From NCBI GenBank assembly GCA_013376995.1, contig JACAAZ010000017.1, positions 57,376 to 101,675 on the forward strand: a stretch of DNA of 44,300 nt, given 5' to 3'. The position numbers and the translations under genes are program-made. Source of the stretch: Bacteroidota bacterium. GTDB taxonomy: Bacteria > Bacteroidota > Bacteroidia > Bacteroidales > UBA4417. Within the stretch, counting starts at the first letter, position 1. Each line of letters begins with the position of its first letter. This document shows, piece by piece, positions 26,222 through 34,211 of this stretch. The notes beneath the pieces are model-generated. The model had not been told where the DNA came from. It was given only the letters and a program-made list of their open reading frames with translations, and searched no databases.

Positions 26222-27532
26222 TCACGGCTTACCTACTTCAACTTTATTGTTCACAAATTGATCCCCAAAATCAATCCTGCTAAAGGCGTAAATATCATTG
26301 CTTCCCATTCCGCCTGGCCTGTTTGAGGTAAAAAATCCGTTTGAACTGTTTGGAGCATAATTCATTGAGAAATCATCGTAGGAGCTATTAATGGGAGAAC
26401 CAAGATTTTCAGGTTTTATCCACCCATCATTCCCGGTTTTTGAACAGAAAATATCCAGGGATCCATAACCGGGGAGCCCATCGGAAGAGAACAAGAGAGA
26501 GCCGTCTGACTGCAGGGAAGGAAAAACTTCGTTTCCGGCAGTGTTGATTTCAGGGCCCAGGTTCACTGGCTGGCTCCATTTACCATTTTCCCAACGGCAA
26601 CAATACAGATCAGTTCCACCGTTTCCACCCGGCATATCTGAAGCAAATACCATTGTCAGGCCATCAGCGGATATTGTCGGGAAGCCAACTGAATACTTCT
26701 TCGTATTAAGAAAGAAAGGCTGCAAGGGACCCCATTTCCCTTCACTCATATCGGAATAGTAAATCTCCAGATGATTTGTAACATTACCACCCCGACCCGA
26801 TTTGTTGGTATATGTGCGGGTAAAGTACGCCCTGGACTCACCATCAAATACAACCGGGCCATCATGGTAGGATTTAACAAATTTCCCACTTACCAGTTTT
26901 GCGGATTTCATTTGATCACTGAATTTCAGAGGTTCCTTTGGATGGGTATTAAGGATATCAAAATACCCCCGTCCTTCCCAATTGCAAGAATTATCGTACA
27001 GGTTCAGGTTCCTGTCGGAAGCAAAAACCAATTCATCTTTGTAAAATACCGGGCTGAAATCACTTTGGCTGGAATTAATATTTTTTACTGCCTTTACCTG
27101 GTAAGCAGGTATTATCAGGTTTTTTGGATTAATTATAAAATCGCAGGATGCAATATTCATATTCCCCCTTGGATCATCGGGACGCAATTGAGTATACCTG
27201 ACGAACATTTCACGTGATTTTTTATAATCACCGGTTGTCCGGAGGACCTGTGCATAAGAATAAATCCATTCAGGAGTGGCACCCGGAAGACCAACAGCGA
27301 GAGCATACCATTTTTGTGCTTTTGCAGGCTGATCAAGCATCCTGTAGCATTCTGCCAGCAAAGGAATGACGTTATTCCTGTTTTCGGGGTTCAAAGCCTC
27401 TCTTTCAAGCATTTTAACTGCAGATGTATAATCACCCAACTTCATTCGTTTCTGTGCTCTTTTGGCTGGTTGGGCTGTTGTGATCGAAAAAACCACTAGC
27501 AGGGCATAGGTCAGGAGTAGGGAAGTTTTCAT
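26222..27532 (-). CDS. TPR and PD40 beta-propeller protein, PorE-like but without OmpA domain
   Basis: A 436-residue exported protein. It has a signal peptide ending near FSITTAQ, with no lipobox cysteine. TPR-like helices follow (about 25-130; KRMKLGDYTSAVKMLERE, EWIYSYAQVLRTTGDY). A PD40/WD40-like beta-propeller then extends to the end, with repeats such as FPTISADGLTMVFASDMPGG, FPSLQSDGSLLFSSDGLPG and FFTSNRPGGMGSNDIYAF. This order matches the front of PorE, a T9SS-associated protein that continues with a carboxypeptidase-regulatory-like and a peptidoglycan-binding OmpA domain. Those last two domains are absent here. The chain ends about 20 residues after the last propeller blade, with no remnant downstream. 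A role at the cell envelope is likely; a T9SS role is only a possibility. Confidence 0.82.
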   Translation of the reverse strand: MKTSLLLTYALLVVFSITTAQPAKRAQKRMKLGDYTSAVKMLEREALNPENRNNVIPLLAECYRMLDQPAKAQKWYALAVGLPGATPEWIYSYAQVLRTTGDYKKSREMFVRYTQLRPDDPRGNMNIASCDFIINPKNLIIPAYQVKAVKNINSSQSDFSPVFYKDELVFASDRNLNLYDNSCNWEGRGYFDILNTHPKEPLKFSDQMKSAKLVSGKFVKSYHDGPVVFDGESRAYFTRTYTNKSGRGGNVTNHLEIYYSDMSEGKWGPLQPFFLNTKKYSVGFPTISADGLTMVFASDMPGGNGGTDLYCCRWENGKWSQPVNLGPEINTAGNEVFPSLQSDGSLLFSSDGLPGYGSLDIFCSKTGNDGWIKPENLGSPINSSYDDFSMNYAPNSSNGFFTSNRPGGMGSNDIYAFSRIDFGDQFVNNKVEVGKP

Positions 27533-28163
27533 CTTAGTTGATTTTAGTTAATGTATAGATATTTCGAGCTATGATTCTTTTGGAATGGATAGGCGGGTAA
27601 TCGGCAAGCTATGAAAATGCGGAGAAATCAGGCTTTAATACCTGGTGTTGTACTGAATTTATCTAAATTGACTATAACACTTTGTTTATCTGTGTGTTAT
27701 GGCAATTTTGCTGAACACAATAAATTGAATTTGCCGGGAATTGGAAGTCCAATTCTGAGTCTCGGAAAGACAGAACTTTATTCGGAAATAAAAAAAAGGT
27801 AATACCGGCCTTACTTTTTCCTCACCAAAATCTGGGCAAATCTGCCTGAAGGAAAATTGTATAAAAATTGGAAATTGAAATTTTTAACACACTGTTGTAC
27901 TGATTCTTAAATAAAATAAAACTTTAAATAAGCCTTGACAACGAAGCAAATACCTGTTCTTTGACTAACAACTGTAACTCCTAGGCAGTCAATTCAAAAG
28001 AAAATATATGCAGAAATCTGCATATTTTTTTTCAATTTGCAATTTTAGGGGCTTTTTTTTGACCTGATTAATGCTATTTGATACGAAAACATTTTGCCCA
28101 GTCCAGGATATTTGCTGAATTATTCGACCCCTAACCGATTCTTTGATCTTTTCAACTTGAAAT
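27533..28163. other. Intergenic region of 631 bases
   Basis: AT-rich gap between two minus-strand genes. It includes the upstream region of the TPR/PD40 gene and a terminator-like hairpin at 28006-28032. A 63-codon plus-strand frame at 27611-27802 has one hydrophobic stretch, but I see no start signal and do not call it a gene. No clear TAnnTTTG box was found. Confidence 0.5.
28006..28032. terminator. Hairpin with T-run, probably bidirectional terminator
   Basis: ATATGCAG and CTGCATAT form a perfect 8-bp stem with loop AAAT, followed by eight T on the plus strand. The other side is A-rich, so it could also end the minus-strand GH53 transcript, whose stop lies about 130 bases away. Confidence 0.5.
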
Positions 28164-29441
28164 TTACCTTACGATTAATTTTCGGCAAGTAGTATTTCCC
28201 TTATTATTTAACTGGATTGCATATATACCTGGCTTCAGGCCCAAACTCAAAGGAATGGTTGAATTACTTTCAAATGAATTCTCAGCCAGTAGCATCCCGT
28301 TTACAGATAGCACACGAATTACGCAGAGCCCAGAGAGCTTTTTTAGATCCAGGTGTAAAAGTTTACCGTCACTTGGATTTGGATAAAAGAAATCCTCCTG
28401 TTCACTGTTTATAGTTTTTACCCCCAAAGGATTGAACAGAAATGCATTCAAAGCTGATGTTGGCTTTCCATCCGGTCCCCAACAATTCAAAGGATAGCCA
28501 CTCCAGGCTGCTTCACCCTCCGGCTCCCAGTACATCACACCAAGCCCTTTGCCATTAGGCACCTCTGCTGTCTTTTTCATAACGGCTTTCAGCATATCAT
28601 AGGTGTTTTGTGCAAGAAGATGATTGCCGCCTGTCTCAACTACCATTACCTCCTTATTGTAACGCTCTGAAATATCATCCATATTGCTCCCAAGGTCTCC
28701 CACAGACAGCGTATAATCCGTTCCCAGCCAATAGGGATAATAGGAAAGTCCAATGATATCATATTTTACATGATGGTTTTCAGCGCTGTCGAAAAAGGCC
28801 CTGAACCTGTAGTTATCATTCCCCTGGTCGAGATGTAGTACCACTTTTGTAGAACTGTCAACGGCCTTCACTGCCTCATACCCCTTATTTAGCAAAGCTC
28901 CCAGTTGGCTCCAGTTTGAAGTGCTGCCTTCCGGCCAAAGCATGCCTGAAGATATTTCGTTCCCGACCTGTGCCCATTCAGTCCTAACGCCCAGCAACTT
29001 CAAGGTGTCAAGTACCTGGAAAGTATGGAGATAAAGATGATCAAGCAATTGATTGAAGTTATCATTCACCCAGGCTGAAGGTATGGCCTGGTGGCCGGGA
29101 TCTGCCCATGTATCGCTGTAATGGAAATCCACCATAACCCGCATACCCATATTTTTAGCCCTCACAGCCAGGGCTGCAACTTCTTTCTTGCTGCAATGTC
29201 CATTTACCCTGTCATTCGAAGGCTCAACCCAAACCCTCAGGCGAAGCGTATTGATACCGTGATCCTTCAGGATTTCCAGGCAATCCCTTTGGGTACCAGT
29301 GCTGTCGTAAAATATATAACCTGATGCTTCCATTTGAGGAAGCCAGCCGATATCCGCTCCCTTGATAAATTGCGCCTTTGCAGCGTTCATAAAAAGAAAG
29401 CAAACTGCGGTAAGGAGAAGAGTATGAAGAAGTTTTTTCAA
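28164..29441 (-). CDS. GH53 arabinogalactan endo-beta-1,4-galactanase with T9SS sorting domain
   Basis: A secreted GH53 enzyme that cleaves beta-1,4-galactan side chains of pectin. The fold begins FIKGADIGWLPQMEASG and has the family's INTLRLRVWV and VDFHYSDTWADPG segments. The acid/base Glu162 lies in AQVGNEISSG and the nucleophile Glu269 in VMVVETGGN (numbering from the TTG start). About 75 C-terminal residues (FYPNPSDGKLLHLDLKK to CRKLIVR) form a T9SS type A sorting domain. An ATG at 29513 is also in frame, but TTG 29441 gives a clean signal peptide (MKKLLHTLLLTAVCFLFMNA). A near -7 box (TATCTTTA) overlaps the ATG 29513 region. The gene stands alone, with no SusC/SusD beside it. Confidence 0.9.
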   Translation of the reverse strand: MKKLLHTLLLTAVCFLFMNAAKAQFIKGADIGWLPQMEASGYIFYDSTGTQRDCLEILKDHGINTLRLRVWVEPSNDRVNGHCSKKEVAALAVRAKNMGMRVMVDFHYSDTWADPGHQAIPSAWVNDNFNQLLDHLYLHTFQVLDTLKLLGVRTEWAQVGNEISSGMLWPEGSTSNWSQLGALLNKGYEAVKAVDSSTKVVLHLDQGNDNYRFRAFFDSAENHHVKYDIIGLSYYPYWLGTDYTLSVGDLGSNMDDISERYNKEVMVVETGGNHLLAQNTYDMLKAVMKKTAEVPNGKGLGVMYWEPEGEAAWSGYPLNCWGPDGKPTSALNAFLFNPLGVKTINSEQEDFFYPNPSDGKLLHLDLKKLSGLCVIRVLSVNGMLLAENSFESNSTIPLSLGLKPGIYAIQLNNKGNTTCRKLIVR

Positions 29442-29746
29442 GGCATTATTAGATTGATCTGCAACAGGCACTTCCTGGTTTGCAAGTAAGATAACACAGT
29501 GTAAAGATACCATCTAACCGGTATAGAAACGGACCAGGATTCCGGGAATCTTCATACAATAGTTAAGACGGGATATACCAGGTTAAGGTATTATAGAAAA
29601 CAGGTCTGCAGCATTTGCTATTGCCCGAACAAATTTTTATCATACTGCCACTCTTTTGCAAAGCAAATAAGGCTATCGCATCGAATTGTACCTCGAAAAA
29701 AAGCCACAACCAAAGCAGAACCAAACTCCGAACCTGCAATCAGAAC

Positions 29747-30280
29747 TTATTGGCCCTGGATATTTTTAAACGAGCCAATGAATTTGTCAGCACTGGGCTT
29801 AATACCAGTTTCCGAGGTGAAAATTGAGATGATTGAATATTGGACTTTATTGATAATGTAGATCCGGTCTTTGCCAACGAAATTGCTACTCACAAAGGTA
29901 AATTCAATATAAGGATCCCCTGTTGTAACAGTAGCCAACGTTTTTACCTCTGTTGCATTCATCGAGGTCGTAGCGCCATCCCTGCTGTCCTCAAGTATTT
30001 GCTGGAGGGTCTTTCCTTCAGGGTAAATATTTTTCATATCTATCCACCCAGCCATGTATACTTCATTGTCAGATGCTTCAAACGAAGCAAAGTTGATCAG
30101 GAAAGGCACACCGGCTTCGGAAGTGTCCTGTTGGACCGAAATTTCCGGCTGGCCCGGAAATTCAATGGAGAAACCTCCCTCTTTTGAGGTGAATAGCTTC
30201 CAGTCTCCAACAGGTTTGAAAGCTGAAAAGGAAAGAATACAAACAAAAATGATAATTATTGTGAGCAGAGATTTCTTCAT
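29747..30280 (-). CDS. Hypothetical exported protein, PsbP-like character
   Basis: A 177-residue protein with a signal peptide (MKKSLLTIIIIFVCILSFSA). A small globular domain follows that begins WKLFTSKEGGFSIEFPGQPE, an opening often seen in PsbP-like or DUF1795-like periplasmic proteins. YIEFTFVSSNFVGKDRIYII and the C-terminal FIGSFKNI fit the same fold. There is no lipobox and no catalytic motif, and the function is unknown. It is monocistronic by position: upstream of the GH53 gene on the same strand, but with a 230-base gap. Confidence 0.75.
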   Translation of the reverse strand: MKKSLLTIIIIFVCILSFSAFKPVGDWKLFTSKEGGFSIEFPGQPEISVQQDTSEAGVPFLINFASFEASDNEVYMAGWIDMKNIYPEGKTLQQILEDSRDGATTSMNATEVKTLATVTTGDPYIEFTFVSSNFVGKDRIYIINKVQYSIISIFTSETGIKPSADKFIGSFKNIQGQ

Positions 30281-30693
30281 TTTTGCAAAATAGATTGGTT
30301 AGAAATTCAAAAATAATAGAAATATTAAGTTAAACAACGAACAAGTCAAGTTTTTTAGGTAAATTATTCGGGATGACAGGCTAATAAAGGATTTTATACC
30401 TGGAAGCATACTTGACTTTACAATCAAACATTTAACCTATTTCTAATTACAACAATCGATAATCACCTGCAACAGCTATATGAAACAGATTGGCCGGGGC
30501 AAGGTATGACGCCATCTGCCTGCAACAAGCCTGAATCTAGTCAATATCAGCCTGCGAAAGTAATATCACCTGCAATAATTCAGCAGGTTAAACTGGCAGA
30601 AGTCTTCTTAAACCTGAACTCGTTTGAAGAATTTACATTGCCGGCAACTATATGAAGACAATGCTTTACAACTGGCGGATCTTGAAACCAAAA
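30281..30693. other. Intergenic region of 413 bases
   Basis: No gene found. Short direct motifs recur: ATCACCTGCAA near 30464 and 30567, and GCAAC/GC-AACTATATGAA-like strings near 30470 and 30640. A small hairpin ACCTGC-9 bases-GCAGGT lies at 30568-30588. This could be the tail of the 30694 gene's transcript; no strong T-run accompanies it. Confidence 0.35.
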
Positions 30694-33006
30694 CTAGTTA
30701 AGCGGGGATTTAACGGTCACTACATGCGCTGAGTTATTATCGATGATAAGCATGTCTGTTCCGTCCACAATTCCATCACCATTAACATCTTCTGCAAAAT
30801 ATCCCTGATACAGCCAGGTACTGGCATTATCAATGGCTGCCATATCTGTTCCATCAACAATTCCATCCTGGTTGGCATCTCCACTGTAAATTGTCCAGGC
30901 ATTTCCCAATTTTAACATATTGGAGCCAAAGGCCTTCAGGGCAGCATCTGTGAAATCATAGAAACTATGGTCAATTGCCAGGGAAAGCGGTATTGAAGAC
31001 CAGGTTTCCATGCTATTCCGGTGTTTTATCACCAGGTAATAGGAGGAGACAGAACCGGAAGGAAGATCAAAGCTGGCGGTACCATCTTGTTGAAGGGGTA
31101 CCTGGGTTATTGAATGCTCGATGACATAAGGTGTATTTTGTTGGGCTAAAAGAACGGTTATCATATCAGTTGTGTCCCCCTGGAATTTAGCCCCGTTAAT
31201 ATCCTGTGCTTTTATCATCTGCCCGGTTGCCTCCCTGAAAAATCCCTGCAGAAAGACCTTGATGGACAGGGTTCTGCTCAGAACATTTACAACCGCTTCT
31301 GAAGAATGAACGGGGGGACAGTTACCATTCTGAACGATGGCGCGGTAATACCAGGTGCCTGAGGATCCGGGAATTTCCGTATAGGTTGGCGAAGCGGTTG
31401 AAATATCAACCCATTGACCTGTGTTATGTTTCTTTTGCCAATAAACGGCTGAACCCGTATTTCCGCTTAAATTCAGCGTAACAGGCGAAATCCCTTCATA
31501 AACCGTAGTCCCCCCGGATATGACACCACCTATTGAATTCGAATTTATTACAACCTGGGTTGAGGATTCATAAGTACAACCATTAGGGCTGATAACACTC
31601 AGGTTATAGGTGCCTGAGTGAGATAGGCCCGATACCGGGATTGAAGGGTTCTGCAAATTGGAAGTAAACCCGTTGGGACCTGTCCATAAGTAGGAAGTCA
31701 TTCCTGCCAGCCCACCATCCAGGTAAAGCGGATCACCATTACAAACAGGGCTGTTGCTTGATGCAGAGGCATTGATAAGCGGCTGGGGTGATAAGGCCGG
31801 TTCATTTAGAATACAATTAGTGCTATCAGTAAAAAATGCCCTGATATCATGAGCGGTTCCATCACAAGGAATATTCTGCAAAGTATAGTCAGTAGGACTT
31901 GTAAAAGGAGGTGTGAATATTTGGGTCACCTGGGTAGGAGATGTCTGGTCAACAACATGGAGAGTCCCGGTTGCGGGCGGATTTGTAAACTCCAATGTGC
32001 CGGAAACATTAAAGGTATTGGTAGACAGGGAACAACATGAGGGGGCAGATGAGAGGTATACCATTGAGCAATTGAGAACAATCTCACAATTTGTAAGACC
32101 GGCACCGGGTTGGCCATAATTGGATTGTGCGAATGTGACCTCGCAGGGCTGATTGGAAAAATTGGTGATCATTAGCAAATAGAACTCGCCTTGCTGTGCA
32201 TTGGGGATGGTGCAGGTTTCGGTCCAATTGGCAGAATAGCTGCAATCGACAATGGTAGATAAAGTCAGGCCCTGTGTACAAGCTCCGGTTGGTGAAGTAA
32301 AAGGCCCCCAGCAAATAAAATCTATATCCCTGTTAGGATTGCCCGACATATCAATAATAATCTCACCACTTAAGCCTACATTCATAAAATACCAGGCGGG
32401 ATTGGGAGTTGATCCCAGGCATCCATAGTTTGGGCCTGGCTGGGCATTGCCTGAATTAGTGCCTGCAGGGAATGAGTAGGCGTTGGATCCGCAAAACACA
32501 TCTGCTGTTTCACAACTGGAAGCAGTCGAAGGTGCTTTCGACACATTGCCTTTGCTAGCTTTGTTATCAAGCTGATTAAGGGTTTCTTTCTGCGCTGCCT
32601 TCATCAATTGTTTTACTGCACAACTATCAGAATTGGCGGTTGTGAACATTGCATTCCCACCAGATAGTTCATGCTTATCCATGCAATAAATTTGCTTTTC
32701 ATAAGCCAGGTTGTAAAACAGCATGATACCCTCCGCATTTCTCAGTTGGGAAAGATCAACAAGAAAGGAAAGTTGAGAGCCAGAGTAATGAAAGTCAGAT
32801 ACGAATTCCGGACCACCTATCCTTGAATGACTGGCAGGAACAGGTTTTTCACTGAATGCCTTTAAACCGGGAAATATCGTGAGGAGTAGAATTACCGAAA
32901 TTATCTTTACGAAATTGGCCTTCGCCCTGTAATACTGGTAATTAGGGATGAATGTATTAAATACAATTTCACCGATAGGTTTTCTTTTTATCATAAAAAT
33001 AAGCAT
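30694..33006 (-). CDS. Large secreted protein with Ig-like domains and C-terminal dockerin-like repeats
   Basis: A 770-residue exported protein. A basic N-terminus leads to a signal-type hydrophobic segment (VKIISVILLLTIFPGLKA), which suggests either an extended signal peptide or a start at a later codon. A beta-sandwich region (about 165-300) contains DFICWGPFTSPTGAC, a segment seen in PPC-like or CUB-like domains of Bacteroidota secreted proteins. Ig/PKD-like repeats follow (SYLWTGPNGFTS, VSGLSHSGTYNLSVISPNGC). The last ~60 residues hold two calcium-loop repeats, DANQDGIVDGTDM and DVNGDGIVDGTDM, the two-repeat layout of dockerin type I. There is no T9SS tail. Export to the surface is likely; binding partner and function are unknown. 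Confidence 0.8.
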   Translation of the reverse strand: MLIFMIKRKPIGEIVFNTFIPNYQYYRAKANFVKIISVILLLTIFPGLKAFSEKPVPASHSRIGGPEFVSDFHYSGSQLSFLVDLSQLRNAEGIMLFYNLAYEKQIYCMDKHELSGGNAMFTTANSDSCAVKQLMKAAQKETLNQLDNKASKGNVSKAPSTASSCETADVFCGSNAYSFPAGTNSGNAQPGPNYGCLGSTPNPAWYFMNVGLSGEIIIDMSGNPNRDIDFICWGPFTSPTGACTQGLTLSTIVDCSYSANWTETCTIPNAQQGEFYLLMITNFSNQPCEVTFAQSNYGQPGAGLTNCEIVLNCSMVYLSSAPSCCSLSTNTFNVSGTLEFTNPPATGTLHVVDQTSPTQVTQIFTPPFTSPTDYTLQNIPCDGTAHDIRAFFTDSTNCILNEPALSPQPLINASASSNSPVCNGDPLYLDGGLAGMTSYLWTGPNGFTSNLQNPSIPVSGLSHSGTYNLSVISPNGCTYESSTQVVINSNSIGGVISGGTTVYEGISPVTLNLSGNTGSAVYWQKKHNTGQWVDISTASPTYTEIPGSSGTWYYRAIVQNGNCPPVHSSEAVVNVLSRTLSIKVFLQGFFREATGQMIKAQDINGAKFQGDTTDMITVLLAQQNTPYVIEHSITQVPLQQDGTASFDLPSGSVSSYYLVIKHRNSMETWSSIPLSLAIDHSFYDFTDAALKAFGSNMLKLGNAWTIYSGDANQDGIVDGTDMAAIDNASTWLYQGYFAEDVNGDGIVDGTDMLIIDNNSAHVVTVKSPLN

Positions 33007-33203
33007 TAAACGATTCTGACTATCTGATTATGAGATCTGTAGAAAATTCCATTTAATAATTTATTCAGTTTAATACAAGCACTTTTAGGGTAGGAAATAT
33101 GAACAGAGATAAACTTGCAAGCTTCACTTACATGCAATAAAGAAACTTTCCCATTTCCTGAAGAATTATAAAATTACGATATCATTGGAATAATACAATA
33201 AAA

Positions 33204-33242
33204 AAAAGCCGGCACATACTATTCTTTATGCTGCCGGCTTTT
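33204..33242 (-). terminator. Strong intrinsic terminator of the His-rich lipoprotein gene
   Basis: AAAAGCCGGCA (33204-33214) and TGCCGGCTTTT (33232-33242) make a perfect 11-bp stem with a 17-base loop. On the minus strand the stem is followed by a run of T. It sits 15 bases beyond the stop at 33257. Confidence 0.85.
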
Positions 33243-33256
33243 CAATCAAACTATTA

Positions 33257-34054
33257 TTACCTTTCACATACCAGGCTGCCGGTATCACTTACAATAACAT
33301 TTTTCCGCATTCCCTCAAATGCCAGGAAGATGCTATACTGAAAACTACCATCAGCAAGGGTAAGTTTTTCCATTTTTCCCCTGGGTGTAAACCCGGAATA
33401 ACTGGCGGTAATAAAATCTTTAACCAATTGAGGGGCATCTGCGTACAAGGCTCTCTCAGCCTGGGCAAGGTAAATGCCTGAGACATCAAAGAAAAGCTTG
33501 AGATGTACCGTACTGGTTTGTTCAAGCATTACTTCATAAACACCACCGAACTGGCATAAGCTGTCTATTTCAGCATGCATAACTGTAAAACCTGAAAAAT
33601 TAGTAGAAATGTAAGTTGTGATGGCCCCAGGCAGAGAATCAACCGAAACGGAATTACCCGGTTCTCCATGATTCCCGTGACCGCCGTGTCCACCATGCCC
33701 ACCATGCCCACCGTGTCCACCATGGTGGCCGAGGCTATCCCCTTCGGGATGACCAAGGCTATCCCCTTCATGATGATGAAACTCCCTTCCATCACCTACA
33801 AAATCGCCATTATCATCAAAAGCAAGTTCTTCAAGCGTATTGAGTGAAACGACGAAAGTAGCAGAACTACTGCTGACTTTAAGAACAGAAATTATAGTTT
33901 CAGAAGGATAATTATTGGCTATGTAATTTGTAGCCTTGAGAGGAAGAGCGGTTACACTGACAGACTGTTCAGTGCTGGTAGAGCTAGTACTTTCCTTCTT
34001 GCATGCACTTAGCACAGCAACCAGGACAATCAACGATAAAATGATCTTTCGCAT
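33257..34054 (-). CDS. Lipoprotein with PepSY-like domains and His/Gly-rich central repeat
   Basis: A 265-residue lipoprotein. The signal peptide ends in the lipobox LSAC (acylated Cys18), followed by KKES. Two similar alpha/beta modules flank the middle: residues 35-90 (LPLKATNYIANNYPSETI) and 138-265 (LPGAITTYISTNFSGFTV, then VKDFITASYSGFTPRGK). Their LP-x-A-x-x-YI-x-x-NF pattern resembles PepSY-like (BLIP-like) domains of Bacteroidota. Between them, residues 93-129 hold an HHHEGDSLGH stretch and then six HGG-type units, giving well over ten histidines. This is a plausible Zn, Ni or Cu binding segment. It is monocistronic with a strong terminator. Function is unknown; metal handling in the envelope is inference. 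Confidence 0.82.
   Translation of the reverse strand: MRKIILSLIVLVAVLSACKKESTSSTSTEQSVSVTALPLKATNYIANNYPSETIISVLKVSSSSATFVVSLNTLEELAFDDNGDFVGDGREFHHHEGDSLGHPEGDSLGHHGGHGGHGGHGGHGGHGNHGEPGNSVSVDSLPGAITTYISTNFSGFTVMHAEIDSLCQFGGVYEVMLEQTSTVHLKLFFDVSGIYLAQAERALYADAPQLVKDFITASYSGFTPRGKMEKLTLADGSFQYSIFLAFEGMRKNVIVSDTGSLVCER
33668..33778 (-). repeat. Short in-gene tandem repeat encoding the His/Gly tract
   Basis: Nine-base units related to CACGGTGGA/CATGGTGGG (read on the minus strand) repeat five to six times between about 33675 and 33730. Two longer GAAGGGGATAGCC-type units precede them. Such arrays can change length by slippage in multiples of three codons. Confidence 0.65.
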
Positions 34055-34211
34055 AGTTGTGGATTTTTATAATTAAAACACCATGCGATTGAAAAGTTGC
34101 CCGCTGTATTTGAAAATTTTCTTAGAAATTCAACAAACAAGTGCCCGGCAAAACTGGAAACCATATCCGTTTTGCCCGTCAATTGCAGCTTGCACAATGA
34201 TTCAAAGATGA

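Noticed and set aside
27611-27802. Small plus-strand gene of 63 codons
   Set aside because: No recognisable homology, no promoter or start signal, and ordinary intergenic base composition; kept as part of the intergenic entry.
30694-33006. Evidence for a cellulosome from the dockerin-like repeats
   Set aside because: No cohesin or scaffoldin is present, and such repeats occur alone in many secreted Bacteroidota proteins.
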